A DNA stretch of 26,959 nt from DATESZ01 sp035283845 (GTDB lineage Bacteria; Desulfobacterota; Syntrophia; Syntrophales; JACQWR01), in contig DATESZ010000176.1 in the NCBI GenBank assembly GCA_035283845.1, positions 1 to 26,959 on the forward strand. The letters run 5' to 3'. This document shows, piece by piece, positions 1 through 6,847 of this stretch. A program made the position numbers and the translations under genes. The notes beneath the pieces were generated by a model. That model saw only the letters and a program-made list of their open reading frames with translations, ran no database searches and was not told where the DNA came from. Within the stretch, counting starts at the first letter, position 1, and each line of letters begins with the position of its first letter.

Positions 1-149
1 TGCTCGAATATTATTTCCTTACTGCTTTCAAAATCGGGGGCCCGTTGTTTTTCCTTACACCCCTTTCTCTGGGTATCTTAGCCGTGATAGTTGCCTTACT
101 ATTGTATCCTTACTCGAAGAATTTGCGCCAGAGGTGGAGGAAAGCATGA
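1..149 (+). CDS. tctA: TctA-type tripartite tricarboxylate transporter permease, C-terminal end only
   Basis: Frame 3 is open from the window edge to a TGA at 147-149 and encodes about 48 residues. They form a hydrophobic stretch (GGPLFFLTPLSLGILAVIVA) followed by a short basic tail ending in RQRWRKA. This is how TctA large permeases end, with a last membrane helix and a short cytoplasmic tail. The stop overlaps the next start as ATGA (146-149), so the two genes are probably translationally coupled. TctA is the large membrane subunit of secondary carboxylate transporters that use a periplasmic binding protein, TctC. No tctC is visible here. The call relies mainly on the following tctB, because only the tail can be read. 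Confidence 0.75.
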   Translation, partial: LEYYFLTAFKIGGPLFFLTPLSLGILAVIVALLLYPYSKNLRQRWRKA

Positions 150-613
150 AAATTAGGGGGAGTTTGATTTTCAGTTCTGTTCTTTTACTCATATTTGCTG
201 CGGTAGTTGTCAGATCATTGACTTTTGGCTATTGGGAAAGTGCGCTGTTTCCTCTCCTGATTGGCGGCTCGTGCTTTGTGCTGTTAGCCATAGAGCTGTG
301 CCGTGAATTGTTGGCAAAGAACCGGGCGGCAAGCGAGAAGCAGCCCGATATCCAAACTGGCGGTTCCAGCTTCACGAATGTAATGGCCTGGGTATCAGCC
401 TTTGCCATAGGCATCTACTTGATCGGTTTTCTCATAGCTACAGTTATTTTTGTATTTTCCTACTTGAAACTGCGCGGCCGCGGTTGGTGGGTAAGTGCAG
501 CTACATCCGTTACAACGATCATCGCTCTGTATTGCATATTTAAGTTTGGCTTGGCTTTAGACCTGTACGGCGGCTTGATTTCACAATTGATAATGGGCAA
601 CGAAAATTATTAG
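146..613 (+). CDS. tctB: TctB family small subunit of tripartite tricarboxylate transporter
   Basis: About 155 residues with four predicted membrane helices: residues ~5-25, ~33-55, ~80-105 and ~115-140. The segment WESALFPLLIGG is typical of TctB small permeases. The protein would pair with TctA in the inner membrane and, with a periplasmic TctC, import a carboxylic acid. An in-frame GTG at 134 is possible, but ATG 146 is preferred: it has GGAGG at 136-140 five bases upstream and overlaps the tctA stop as ATGA. Only 47 nt separate it from the UbiD decarboxylase, which suggests the imported substrate is an acid that UbiD then decarboxylates (inference). The length is normal for the family. 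Confidence 0.85.
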   Translation: MKIRGSLIFSSVLLLIFAAVVVRSLTFGYWESALFPLLIGGSCFVLLAIELCRELLAKNRAASEKQPDIQTGGSSFTNVMAWVSAFAIGIYLIGFLIATVIFVFSYLKLRGRGWWVSAATSVTTIIALYCIFKFGLALDLYGGLISQLIMGNENY

Positions 614-660
614 GTTTTGAGTACAAATAACAGCGTCAACAAAATAAAGGAGGTAGGAAA

Positions 661-2256
661 ATGTCGTACTATAAGGACCTGAGAGAATATATCAAGGTTT
701 TGGAGGAGAATGGATTGCTTTGGCGGATTAAGTCTTCTGTTAAGAAGGAAACCGAACTCGCGCCAGTGGTACGGTGGCAGTTCAGAGGGCTCACCGAAGA
801 CAAGCGTAAGGCGTTCCTTTTCGAAAACGTAACCGACAACGCGGGAAAAAAATACGACATACCGGTGCTGGTCGGCGCTTTAGCCGGATCCACCAACATT
901 TATGCTATGGGCATGGCCTGTCGGCCTAAGGAAATCGCTCAGAAGTGGACTCAAGCTCAATTAAATCCAATCCCGCCAAAAGTTGTCAGGGAGGGGCCGG
1001 CGCACGAGGTGATTCACATGGGCAAAGAGATAAGCGACTTGGGCCTGGAAGAATTTCCCTTTCCCATTGACATTCCTGGCTTTGACGGGATTATAAGGAC
1101 AACGGCCACGCACTTTTTTTCTAAAGATCCCGAAACTGGCGTCGTAAATATTGGTAATTACTCCGGGTTTATCAATGCGAGGGATAGGATAGTCGTTGGT
1201 CTTGGTTCTGGCCAGCACTTGGTAACTCACCTGCGCAAAGCCAAGGAAAAGGGTCAGCCCCTGCCGGCTGCTTTGGTGGTTGGGGCAGTGCCGGCCGTTG
1301 CTTACGTTTCTGTCGCCAAGGTGCCCTATGGTTCAGATGAACTTGCCATTGCCTGCGGACTTGCTGGGGAGCCGATTGAGGTGGTTAAATGCAAAACTGT
1401 AGATATAGAGGTTCCGGCCGCGTCCGAGATCGTTATTGAGGGAGAGATATCGACGACCGTGATGGAGAGGATAACGGGCTCCTTTGGCGAATATTGCGGA
1501 TATATGGCGGAGGTTGAGTATTATCCTGTGTTCCATGTATCTTGCATTACTCATCGGAAAAACCCGATTTTTATGACGCTTCTAAGCCAGATGCCTCCCA
1601 GCGAGAGTAGTAAAATCAGGCAAATAGCTTATGAAAATAACCTCTATAAGTTTCTTAAACACGATTGTGATATTACAGGAATTTTAGATGTTGCCTTTCA
1701 CCAATCGAGCGGCAGTTGGCAATATTGCGTAATCCAGTTGAAGAAGAGGTATCATGCGGAGGCGTGGCAGGCGCTCAACTGTACAGTCGGTTACTCTGCC
1801 GGCTTAGGAAAAATCATCATTGCGGTAGACGAAGACATTGACCCGAGAGATCCTGATTCGGTGAATTGGGCCCTAAGTTTCCGCATGCAGCCCCATCGTG
1901 ATACGCGGATAACTATGGGAAAAATCGGCATGCTGGATCAATCAACTGCGCCCCCTGGGTCCACCTGGAAAGAGAGCCATTACCCTGCGCCGTCCGGGGG
2001 ATCGGCATTACTAATTGACGCGACGCGCAAATGGGATTACCCGCCAGTGGCGCTGCCTAAGCGGGAATACATGGAGCGGGCCCGTGAGATATGGAAAGCT
2101 GAAGGCTTGCCTGAATTAGAACCCAAGGTCCCTTGGTTCGGCTACCACCTGGGATACTGGCCGGATGAATATCAGGAAGCCGCGGAATTCAATCTTCGGG
2201 GGGAGGTATTCAAGCTTGGAGAAAAGAAACAACAACGGGAATTTTGTTTGGAGTAG
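661..2256 (+). CDS. UbiD family prenylated-FMN-dependent (de)carboxylase
   Basis: A 531-residue protein with the UbiD layout: an N-terminal SYYKDLREYIKVLEENG segment, a central prFMN-binding core, and a C-terminal domain with DATRKWDYPP near residue 455. UbiD enzymes reversibly decarboxylate aromatic or alpha,beta-unsaturated acids using prenylated FMN and Mn2+. By spacing against fungal Fdc1, candidate metal/cofactor ligands are N163, H186 and E227. The acid-base glutamates are probably E256/E260 in SEIVIEGE, and the conserved GSFGEYCGY follows at ~273-281. The start has a strong Shine-Dalgarno, AAAGGAGGT at 646-654. The gene is probably cotranscribed with tctAB. Its substrate cannot be read from sequence; phenolic, phthalate-like or enoic acids are all possible. 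No UbiX prenyltransferase is in the window. It could equally belong to biosynthesis, but the transporter context favours catabolism. Confidence 0.88.
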   Translation: MSYYKDLREYIKVLEENGLLWRIKSSVKKETELAPVVRWQFRGLTEDKRKAFLFENVTDNAGKKYDIPVLVGALAGSTNIYAMGMACRPKEIAQKWTQAQLNPIPPKVVREGPAHEVIHMGKEISDLGLEEFPFPIDIPGFDGIIRTTATHFFSKDPETGVVNIGNYSGFINARDRIVVGLGSGQHLVTHLRKAKEKGQPLPAALVVGAVPAVAYVSVAKVPYGSDELAIACGLAGEPIEVVKCKTVDIEVPAASEIVIEGEISTTVMERITGSFGEYCGYMAEVEYYPVFHVSCITHRKNPIFMTLLSQMPPSESSKIRQIAYENNLYKFLKHDCDITGILDVAFHQSSGSWQYCVIQLKKRYHAEAWQALNCTVGYSAGLGKIIIAVDEDIDPRDPDSVNWALSFRMQPHRDTRITMGKIGMLDQSTAPPGSTWKESHYPAPSGGSALLIDATRKWDYPPVALPKREYMERAREIWKAEGLPELEPKVPWFGYHLGYWPDEYQEAAEFNLRGEVFKLGEKKQQREFCLE

Positions 2257-2292
2257 TATTTGACAGTTCCGTGACATCAGACTGAGGTGATA

Positions 2293-2328
2293 ATGCCGGA
2301 AAAATATTGTGAAGTGAACCAGGTATGA
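2293..2328 (+). CDS. Possible 11-codon leader ORF coupled to the GGDEF-EAL gene
   Basis: ATG 2293 is preceded by GAGGTGAT (2284-2291), a near-perfect anti-Shine-Dalgarno match. The frame reads MPEKYCEVNQV and stops at TGA 2326-2328, which overlaps the next start ATG 2325 as ATGA. The large downstream gene has only a poor ribosome site of its own (CCAGGT right before ATG). The arrangement therefore looks like a leader peptide that delivers ribosomes to it. This is seen in sequence only; nothing shows that the peptide itself has a function. Chance occurrence is possible because the ORF is very short. Confidence 0.35.
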   Translation: MPEKYCEVNQV

Positions 2329-4484
2329 ATCAAACAGAGGACAAGGAAAATGCTAAACGGATCCTTGTTGCCGATGACGATCTCATCATCCGGATTGTGG
2401 CCCGTGCGACCTTGGAAAAGGCAGGGTTTATTGTGGAAGAAGCCGGGGATGGCGAGCAGGCCTTAGCAGCCTTCGCGCAGACCCTGCCGGATCTTATCCT
2501 CCTTGACGTTATGATGCCTGGGTCTGACGGCTTCACGGTTTGCCGGGAAGTGCGTTCCCACCCAAAAGGCAAGCATACCGCCATCCTCATGATGACCGGT
2601 CTCGATGATATTGAATCGATAATGATGGCCTATGAGGCAGGGGCTACGGAGTTTGTCAACAAACCGATCAACTGGCACATCCTGGTGCACCGCGTCCATT
2701 ACATGCTCAGAGCCAGCCAGGCCATTTATGATCTCCAGGAAAGTGAACTGCGGCTGCGTTCGGCACAGCGGATTGCCCGGCTTGGGAGCTGGGATTGGGA
2801 CATCAGAACCGGCAAGGTCCATTGGTCCTATGAACTGTATCGCCTCCTCGATATTGACCCGGCGACGACCGAGGTCAACTATGAAATGTTCGTCAACTTC
2901 ATCCACCCGCAGGACAAGGAAAGGGTCACCCAAACCATAGAGGCGGCTGTCGCCGCCATGCAACCGTTCAGTATTGATCACAAAATCCTGCTGGCCAATG
3001 GCCGGGAGCGCTTTGCCAACACGGAAGCCGAAATGGTGCTGGACGGGGAAGGCGGACTGGTCCGCATAACCGGGACCGTGCAGGATATTACGGTGCGGAA
3101 GGAGGACGAGGAAAAGATTAACTTTCTTGCCCTGTACGACAGTCTGACCAGTCTTCCCAACAGGATGCTCTTTAGGGACCGGCTGGAGCAGGCACTGGTA
3201 TTATCGGCGCGTCATAACAAGCAACTGGCGGTAATGTTCCTCGATCTGGACCATTTCAAGAACGTCAACGATAGTCTCGGTCACAATGTTGGCGACGAGC
3301 TGCTCCAACAGGTGGCGCAGAGGCTACAGTCCCAGATCAGAAAGTCCGATACCATAGCCCGCCTCGGCGGCGACGAATTTACCCTTATCCTGCAGGACAT
3401 GAAAACACCGGAAATTCTTGAAAATATGGCTCAAAGGATTGTCGACTCCTTTGCGGAGCCCTTTCTTCTGCAAGGGATAAAGACCTTTGTTTCCGCCAGT
3501 GTTGGCATTGCTATTTATCCCAGCGATAGCGAAACGCCCGACGACCTTCTCCGGCAGGCCGACGCGGCGATGTATCATGCCAAAGCGCAAGGCAAGAACC
3601 AGTATCAGATATTCTCGGCGGAAATGCAGACTAAAGCCAATGCCCGCTTTTCCCTGCAGAATGAACTGAGGCGTGCCCTGGAACGCGATGAATTTGTCCT
3701 GTACTACCAGCCGAAATTCAATACCTGCACGGGTAAGCTTACGGGCATGGAGGCCCTTTTGCGTTGGCAGCATCCCGAAAAGGGAATCATCGCCCCCGGT
3801 CATTTTTTACCTCTGGCAGAGTCGATGGAGCTGATGATCCCCCTGGGGGAATGGATTCTTATGGAAGCCTGCCGCCAGAATGTGAAATGGCAGGCCATGG
3901 GATACGTTCTGCAGGTAGCTGTCAACCTGTCGCTGGTTCAGTTTAAAAAGAGCGATATCACCGCCTTGGTTCGGCGCGTCCTGGAGAGCACAGGAATGGA
4001 TGCCCATCTGCTCGAAATCGAGATCACGGAACGAACCCTGATGCAGATATGCAGCAACATTATAGAAGCCGACAGCGAGAAAATATGGGCAACTCCCCTC
4101 GAAGCCCACCAACGAGCCAAAGACAGGGAAACTCCGGCCTGGCCTCTCGATGAAATACAGAAGATGGGAGTAACTATTGCCCTGGATGATTTTGGCACGT
4201 GCCATTCATCGCTCAACTATCTCAGTAACTTTCCCGTCGATGTACTGAAAATAGACCGGAGTTTCATAGATTTGATCAACCCCCGGCAGGACAACGCCAT
4301 CGTCATGGCCATCATTGCCATGTCCAAAAAACTGGGAATCAAGGTGGTGGCGGAGGGGGTGGAAACAGAAGACCAGAGACAATACCTTCTGCAGCAGGGT
4401 TGTCACGAAGTTCAGGGATATTTGCTCGGCAGACCGGCAAATGCCCTGGATGTTGCGCAGTATTTTGTTAAGATATCTTCCTGA
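2325..4484 (+). CDS. REC-PAS-GGDEF-EAL cyclic-di-GMP signalling protein
   Basis: A 719-residue cytoplasmic protein. A receiver domain (~12-125) has acidic pocket D17-D19, phospho-acceptor D61 (LLDVMMPG) and a K in FVNKPINW. A PAS domain follows (~145-255, GSWDWDIRTGKVHWS), then GGDEF (~270-430) and EAL (~445-715). GGDEF is intact at 348-352 with an inhibitory RxxD site at R339-D342, so diguanylate cyclase activity is plausible. The EAL domain keeps EALLRW (476), N in VNLS, EITE (566), DD (621-622), K in VLKIDRSF, E in AEGVET and Q in QGYLLGRP, so phosphodiesterase activity is also plausible. Two oddities: an extra ~25 residues between EITE and DDFG, and DDFGTCHSS instead of the usual DDFGTGYSS. 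There is no histidine kinase next to it. Translation may be coupled to the leader ORF at 2293. Confidence 0.9.
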   Translation: MNQTEDKENAKRILVADDDLIIRIVARATLEKAGFIVEEAGDGEQALAAFAQTLPDLILLDVMMPGSDGFTVCREVRSHPKGKHTAILMMTGLDDIESIMMAYEAGATEFVNKPINWHILVHRVHYMLRASQAIYDLQESELRLRSAQRIARLGSWDWDIRTGKVHWSYELYRLLDIDPATTEVNYEMFVNFIHPQDKERVTQTIEAAVAAMQPFSIDHKILLANGRERFANTEAEMVLDGEGGLVRITGTVQDITVRKEDEEKINFLALYDSLTSLPNRMLFRDRLEQALVLSARHNKQLAVMFLDLDHFKNVNDSLGHNVGDELLQQVAQRLQSQIRKSDTIARLGGDEFTLILQDMKTPEILENMAQRIVDSFAEPFLLQGIKTFVSASVGIAIYPSDSETPDDLLRQADAAMYHAKAQGKNQYQIFSAEMQTKANARFSLQNELRRALERDEFVLYYQPKFNTCTGKLTGMEALLRWQHPEKGIIAPGHFLPLAESMELMIPLGEWILMEACRQNVKWQAMGYVLQVAVNLSLVQFKKSDITALVRRVLESTGMDAHLLEIEITERTLMQICSNIIEADSEKIWATPLEAHQRAKDRETPAWPLDEIQKMGVTIALDDFGTCHSSLNYLSNFPVDVLKIDRSFIDLINPRQDNAIVMAIIAMSKKLGIKVVAEGVETEDQRQYLLQQGCHEVQGYLLGRPANALDVAQYFVKISS

Positions 4485-4526
4485 AACTCTCATGACGGTG
4501 CCCGACACAAAGGAGAATGAAAATTA

Positions 4527-4573
4527 CCCCTCCCCCTTCCCCCTCCCTCAAGGGGAGGGGGTTAGGGGGAGGG
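4527..4573 (+). repeat. C-rich/G-rich inverted repeat with G-quadruplex motif
   Basis: A pyrimidine-rich arm of C-runs (4527-4549) is followed, after a short TCAA loop, by G-runs of 4, 5, 5 and 3 separated by A, TTA and A (4552-4573). It can fold as a hairpin and, on the + strand, fits the G-quadruplex rule with very short loops. It lies 43 nt after the GGDEF-EAL stop and could act as a terminator or processing signal, but no T-run follows. A close relative with the same GGG-TTA-GGG core lies at 9508-9541, which suggests a dispersed repeat family in this genome. Confidence 0.6.
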
Positions 4574-4580
4574 TGAAAGG

Positions 4581-4677
4581 TATTTTCAGATGAAATCATG
4601 CTGGTCGCCCGCTAAGGGCTTGCGCACCTGCTCCGTCATCGTTCCACCCCCGTGTCATAATTTTATCTCTGAAAATA
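4581..4677. repeat. 97-bp element with 10-bp perfect inverted ends
   Basis: TATTTTCAGA at 4581-4590 is perfectly inverted at 4668-4677 (TCTGAAAATA), with GG and TCC just outside. The interior is GC-rich and has no evident gene. On the - strand it contains a 17-codon frame (4586-4639, MTEQVRKPLAGDQHDFI) behind a GGGGGTGG run about five bases upstream of its ATG. It may be a small mobile or REP-like unit or the remnant of one. Only one copy is in the window, so calling it a repeat family is inference. Together with 4527-4573 it fills most of the 282-nt gap between genes. Confidence 0.35.
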
Positions 4678-4730
4678 TCCTAACTGGAGAGTGCGGTTTT
4701 GATTTTTAATGACAAAGTGCCATTATTTCA

Positions 4731-4759
4731 TTGACTAAAAAGGCCGCCCATTATATAAT
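4731..4759 (+). promoter_or_regulatory. Near-consensus sigma70-type promoter for the HDOD operon
   Basis: TTGACT at 4731-4736 and a perfect TATAAT at 4754-4759 are separated by exactly 17 nt. The expected transcription start is near 4766, one base before the ATG at 4767, so the mRNA would begin at or next to its start codon (leaderless). No Shine-Dalgarno precedes that ATG, which fits. The longer reading frame from TTG 4731 would place the -35 and -10 boxes inside the coding sequence, so it is rejected. Confidence 0.7.
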
Positions 4760-4766
4760 TACTATT

Positions 4767-5063
4767 ATGAGAAAAATTCCTATAGACAAGATTGAGCCGG
4801 GCATGAAATTAGCCAAAGCGGTCATGTCACAAGGCGGAATGGTGCTGCTGAGCGAAGGAACGGAGCTGACGGAGAAATGGATTGAACGGATTCAAGACAT
4901 GGATATTAATGGCGTTTACATTGATACGCCTGCCGAGCAGACCATATCAAAGGAAGAGGCCATCGCCCAATTGGAATCGCGCTTCAAGCTTGTCGCTAAG
5001 GAACCCCGCATGGCGAACATCAAAAATATCCTGAGGAAGCACATCGAGGGCCTCTATGGATAG
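4767..5063 (+). CDS. Small protein resembling the N-terminal domain of HD-GYP proteins (DUF3391-like)
   Basis: 98 residues beginning MRKIPIDKIEPGMKLAKAV. The PIDKIEPGMKLAKAV...GGMVLLSEGTELTEKWIERI pattern is what precedes the catalytic domain in many HD-GYP phosphodiesterases. Here it is a free-standing protein, and a charged helical tail (~65-95) replaces the catalytic domain. Its 3' end overlaps the HDOD gene by 8 nt, indicating coupled translation and probably a shared pathway. The start at ATG 4767 is chosen over TTG 4731 because a strong promoter occupies 4731-4759. The protein has no catalytic motif, so a regulatory or scaffold role is inferred. The exact family name is uncertain. Confidence 0.7.
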   Translation: MRKIPIDKIEPGMKLAKAVMSQGGMVLLSEGTELTEKWIERIQDMDINGVYIDTPAEQTISKEEAIAQLESRFKLVAKEPRMANIKNILRKHIEGLYG

Positions 5064-5892
5064 AGCGCTCACTCCACTCAACCGGTCGAGGATCGAGAAC
5101 ATCAATGCCCTGCCGACCGTTCCCGGCAGTTTTAAGAGCATCTCTTCCATTATTGAAAAGCCTTCGGTATCACTGGAAAAAATCGGCCAATTCATTTCCA
5201 AAGACCCAGCCTTGACCACGAAAATTCTCAAAATGGTGAATTCAGCCGCTTATGGTTTCCCGGGTCGCATTTCCTCCATATCCCATGCTGTTATGCTCTT
5301 GGGCCTGAATGTCGTCAAAGGACTCCTGCTCGGCGTCTCCGTATTTGAAATCATGGAGAAAGTGATGTCCGGGCTTTGGGCGCATTCAGTGGGATCCGCC
5401 ATTGCCGCCAGGGAAATCGCATGTAAACTGAACATAAAGGATCCGGAAGAAATCTCAGTGGCGGCTCTCCTTCATGACATCGGCAAGGTGATCATGATTT
5501 TGGAATATCAAAAGGAATACGATGAAACAATTAAGGAGGCGTCTACTAAAGAATGCCTCATTTACGAAGCGGAAAAAGCTTTCTTCACGGAAAATCACAC
5601 GACAGTAGGCATGTGGCTGGCGGAAAAATGGAATTTCCCCCGCAACCTCGTGGAAGTGATTTCCTACCATCACACACCCAATATGTCCAGATTGGCCCTA
5701 AAAGAAACAGCGATCGTCCATCTGGCTGACATCCTTGTCCGGGCGCGTGGGATTGGTTTTGCCGGCGATAATTTTGTGCCTCTCCTGAATTCTGCAGCCT
5801 TTGAGACACTCGGCCTTTCCAATGATGATATCTTGGACGTTCTGGTCAAGATTGAGGAAACTAAACAGGTCAGCGATGATATGGCGGCCTGA
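5056..5892 (+). CDS. HDOD domain signalling protein
   Basis: 278 residues. An HDOD domain covers ~15-215, opening with the typical LPTVPGSFKSISSIIEKPSVS and continuing with SKDPALTTKILKMVNSAAYG. It retains an HD pair at H140-D141 in LLHDIGK and a later HH (SYHHTPNMS). Many HDOD proteins lack these residues, so metal binding is possible here. HDOD proteins act as output or scaffold parts in bacterial signalling, chemotaxis and stress control; their biochemical activity is usually unknown. The ATG overlaps the preceding gene by 8 nt, and a receiver-GGDEF gene follows 13 nt later, so the three form one unit under the 4731 promoter. No membrane segment or signal peptide is seen. Confidence 0.85.
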   Translation: MDRALTPLNRSRIENINALPTVPGSFKSISSIIEKPSVSLEKIGQFISKDPALTTKILKMVNSAAYGFPGRISSISHAVMLLGLNVVKGLLLGVSVFEIMEKVMSGLWAHSVGSAIAAREIACKLNIKDPEEISVAALLHDIGKVIMILEYQKEYDETIKEASTKECLIYEAEKAFFTENHTTVGMWLAEKWNFPRNLVEVISYHHTPNMSRLALKETAIVHLADILVRARGIGFAGDNFVPLLNSAAFETLGLSNDDILDVLVKIEETKQVSDDMAA

Positions 5893-5905
5893 CAGGAGTG
5901 GTTAG

Positions 5906-6847
5906 TTGAAAAAGATCGTGGTTATCTCTCAGGATGCGGTGGTCGTGAACCTTGTGGAAAGACGCCTGTCCCCGTCTTTTCAAATCCTCTGCTTCAGAAG
6001 CATGTTTTCTGCGCTCGATTATATCTACAACTCCGTTCCCCATCTGGTAATTGTCGATTTCGGCATGAGCGAATCAGATTCCTTTGCGCCACTCAACGAC
6101 CTCAAAGAGGACCCGATATTCAGTCAAATACCCGTTCTGGCGATCCTGCCGGCGGATTATCCCGTGAGCCGGCTCTTTACCTTTCTCGTGGAAGACTATT
6201 TATTGAAGCCCGAAATGGACACGGTGTTGACCGACCGGGTGAACCTGTGTCTTCTTCGTGCCGAGCGGGTCGTGGAAATCAACCCGCTCACCCGCTTACC
6301 AGGCAATATCTCCATCAACCGCCAGATTCAGGATCGTATTGACCGAGGCGAGATATTTGCGTTGGGCTACGCCGATCTGGATTATTTCAAGCCCCTGAAC
6401 GATAAATATGGTTTCAGCCGCGGCGATGAGGTCATTCGTGTCACCGGTCGTCTCATCTTAAGCATGGTAAAAAACAGTCAACCCCGGGGAAGCTTCACCG
6501 GCCACATCGGCGGCGATGATTTCATTTTTATCATGGGACTGCAAGGCATTGAAAATACGGCGAAAGGCATAATCGAAACATTTGACGGCATTATTCCCAC
6601 GTTTTATGACCATCAGGATAAAGTCGCCGGCTATATCAATTCCCAGGATCGCCAGGGAAAGGCGCAACGTTTTCCGTTCATCGGGCTGTCCATCGGCATC
6701 ACAGACAATTCACTGCGGCCATTCCAGCATTACGGAGAGGTGACGGAGGTCGCTTCGGAGATGAAAAAAGTCGCTAAACAGTCTCCCGGGAGCAGCTATT
6801 GCATGGATCGCAGACTACCAACGGATGATGTCACGGCGATTTTTTGA
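5906..6847 (+). CDS. Receiver-GGDEF-type response regulator with degenerate GGDDF site
   Basis: 313 residues. The receiver-like domain (~1-120) has phospho-acceptor candidate D51 (LVIVDFGMSESDSF) and K in YLLKPEMD, but only one acidic residue (D10) where two are usual. A GGDEF-fold domain follows (~135-300), with NPLTRLPGN, the ADLDYFKPLNDKYGFSRGDE block and the signature GGDDF at 202-206 instead of GG[DE]EF. No RxxD inhibitory site is present upstream (RGSF instead). Cyclase activity is therefore uncertain; it could instead bind GTP or c-di-GMP. TTG 5906 is taken as start because AGGAG lies at 5894-5898, seven bases upstream. The 3' end overlaps the convergent flavoprotein gene by 17 nt, leaving no room for a separate terminator. 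Confidence 0.82.
   Translation: MKKIVVISQDAVVVNLVERRLSPSFQILCFRSMFSALDYIYNSVPHLVIVDFGMSESDSFAPLNDLKEDPIFSQIPVLAILPADYPVSRLFTFLVEDYLLKPEMDTVLTDRVNLCLLRAERVVEINPLTRLPGNISINRQIQDRIDRGEIFALGYADLDYFKPLNDKYGFSRGDEVIRVTGRLILSMVKNSQPRGSFTGHIGGDDFIFIMGLQGIENTAKGIIETFDGIIPTFYDHQDKVAGYINSQDRQGKAQRFPFIGLSIGITDNSLRPFQHYGEVTEVASEMKKVAKQSPGSSYCMDRRLPTDDVTAIF

Noticed and set aside
134..145. GTG 134 as tctB start
   Set aside because: ATG 146 has the ribosome site at the right distance and the ATGA overlap with tctA; the GTG would put that ribosome site inside the gene.
2263..2294. TTGACA ... GATAAT as a promoter before the GGDEF-EAL gene
   Set aside because: The spacer would be about 23 nt, too long for a sigma70 promoter; no better pair was seen.
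2463..2981. 172-residue frame antisense to the REC-PAS region
   Set aside because: The + strand frame holds complete receiver and PAS domains; this is a mirror of codon bias.
4527..4680. CRISPR array or tandem repeat cluster
   Set aside because: There are no regularly spaced direct repeats; the pattern is one C/G-rich inverted repeat plus one inverted-end element.
4731..4766. N-terminal extension of the small HD-GYP-N-like protein starting at TTG 4731
   Set aside because: The extension consists of a -35 box, 17-nt spacer and TATAAT box; the protein family begins at the MRKIPIDKI position.
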